Of a stretch of 50,550 nt of DNA, positions 49,767 to 50,550 are shown one piece after another. Position numbers and translations under genes: made by a program. A model generated the notes under the pieces. It did no database searches. It was not told the DNA's origin and worked only from the letters and a program-made list of their open reading frames with translations. The stretch lies in NCBI GenBank assembly GCA_902538445.1, contig CACBFE010000007.1:1-50550 (forward strand). Direction: 5' to 3'. Each line of letters starts with the position of its first letter. Position 1 is the first letter of the stretch. The DNA is from an uncultured Pelagibacteraceae bacterium (GTDB lineage Bacteria; Pseudomonadota; Alphaproteobacteria; Pelagibacterales; Pelagibacteraceae).

Positions 49767-50550
49767 CTATTTCCACCTATTATGTGTCCAAATCCACTGA
49801 TCTGGGTTCATCAAAATCATTTTTTCTAAAATATTGTTTAATTTTTCTGTTAATTCTATTTTATTTTTATAATTATCAGGGTTAATTCTTTGGAGAAATT
49901 CAATTTTAAAATTGTTATTCTTAAGTCTTTTAATATAAACCGGAATTATATCTATTTGATATTTCATAGATAATTGTGCTGGCAAAGTTGTTGTTAAAGC
50001 CGGCTGACCAAAAAAATTAACTCTTTCTCCCTCACTTACCCTTTGATCAATCATAAGAGCTATAGAGTGTTTTTTTTTCAAAAATTCAATTGCTTCTCTA
50101 ACACCCTTAATTCCTTTTTTAATTTGATTTTCACAAACATTTTTTTTTCTCAAGTATTCCATTAAAGGATTTAAAAAAAAATTATTTAATGGACGATAAA
50201 TTGTTGCTAAAGGAATATTTTGTTTTGTAATTTCCATTGACATTAATTCGAAATTTGCAAAATGCCCAGAAACGAAAATGACAGGTTTATTATTTTTTGT
50301 TATTTGCAATAAATTGTCTTTTCCTTCGCAATTTATATGAGTAGTATTATTTCGAAAATAGCTTAAAAAAAGGTACTCTATAAAAGTCATCCCATAATTT
50401 TCCCACATGTTTTTCACAAGTTTGTCTTGGTCAAAATCTTTTACATTCTGAGAAAAAATTTTCATATTATTTAGAATTATTTTTTTAGATTTAAATAAAG
50501 GCCCCAGTATACTAAATAAAAACGCAAATAATTTTCTACTTAAATTTAAA
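49767..50550 (-). CDS. Lipid A biosynthesis acyltransferase (LpxL/HtrB family), partial at N-terminus
   Basis: Transfers a secondary acyl chain to lipid A at the inner membrane. The visible 260 residues include the catalytic VSGHFANFELMSMEI (His-x4-Glu), ATIYRPLNNFFLNPLMEYLR, and KHSIALMIDQRVSEGERVNF and FFGQPALTT, all LpxL patterns; the protein ends with NPDQWIWTHNRWK, typical of the family. The reading frame stays open from the ATG at 50465 to the window edge (FAFLFSILGPLFKSKKIILN just upstream matches the family N-terminal region), so the true start is outside the window and the internal ATG is not it. Confidence 0.9.
   Translation of the reverse strand, partial: LNLSRKLFAFLFSILGPLFKSKKIILNNMKIFSQNVKDFDQDKLVKNMWENYGMTFIEYLFLSYFRNNTTHINCEGKDNLLQITKNNKPVIFVSGHFANFELMSMEITKQNIPLATIYRPLNNFFLNPLMEYLRKKNVCENQIKKGIKGVREAIEFLKKKHSIALMIDQRVSEGERVNFFGQPALTTTLPAQLSMKYQIDIIPVYIKRLKNNNFKIEFLQRINPDNYKNKIELTEKLNNILEKMILMNPDQWIWTHNRWK

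Noticed and set aside
50463-50465. Internal ATG as the start of the lpxL-type gene
   Set aside because: The frame remains open upstream to the window edge and the upstream residues fit the family's membrane N-terminus; the gene is simply truncated by the window.

Overview
The window looks like a piece of a SAR11-clade (Pelagibacterales) alphaproteobacterial chromosome. The evidence is the very A+T-rich sequence, Lys/Asn/Ile-rich proteins, tiny intergenic gaps (the longest about 240 bp), genes that touch or overlap even at their stop codons, and alphaproteobacterial markers (GcrA, DUF2093, DUF3035/BamF-like lipoprotein, an aroA-cmk-rpsA block, tRNA-His without an encoded G-1). I see no mobile element, CRISPR array, integrase or rRNA. 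Nearly everything is core metabolism, so any novelty lies in gene architecture, small proteins and RNA structure rather than in a foreign system.

Layout. (1) 1-6375, minus strand: rnd-kdsD-lptC-lptB-aroA-cmk-rpsA, joining Kdo and LPS export, the shikimate pathway, nucleotide metabolism and ribosomal protein S1 (cut by the window edge). (2) 6396-7682: an NDUFA9-like Rossmann protein and an SMR-family membrane protein lacking the usual coupling glutamate. (3) 7778-12864: ugpBAECQ, uptake of glycerol-3-phosphate or its diesters, with a strong hairpin between ugpB and ugpA. (4) 12908-20354: a phosphate-starvation block, namely two small membrane proteins, a PhoR kinase with no membrane segment of its own, pstS, pstCAB, phoU and phoB, with PHO-box-like repeats before pstS and pstC. 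(5) 20645-23689: a divergent znuA / znuCB-zur zinc uptake unit with two Zur-box palindromes. (6) 23691-35842: gcrA, an ABC-2 permease, argD-argF, a membrane cytochrome c, kdsB-pheA, the SRP RNA gene abutting dnaX-ybaB-recR, malate synthase G, an accA with a C-terminal membrane helix, and a cold-shock gene. (7) 35843-41230: a hairpin-rich gap, tRNA-His directly abutting hisS-hisZ-hisG, and groES-groEL convergent with it. (8) 41299-50550: HAD hydrolase-ribF-ileS-lspA-BamF-like lipoprotein-pgi, then rsmD-purD on the other strand, a DUF2093 gene, and an LpxL-type acyltransferase running off the window.

Functional logic. Phosphorus scavenging (ugp plus pst/pho) and zinc scavenging (znu/zur) sit side by side, as suits a nutrient-poor ocean. 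Lipid A/Kdo genes occur at several places (kdsD, kdsB, lptB, lptC, lpxL). The most interesting observations are the candidate gamma-producing slippery A-run in dnaX, the membrane-tailed AccA, the glutamate-less SMR protein, the split PhoR membrane anchor, the structured gap before tRNA-His, a terminator embedded in the hisG coding region, and several promoters whose predicted start is the A of the ATG (leaderless mRNAs). No sequence search or folding program was run; identifications rest on motif recognition.
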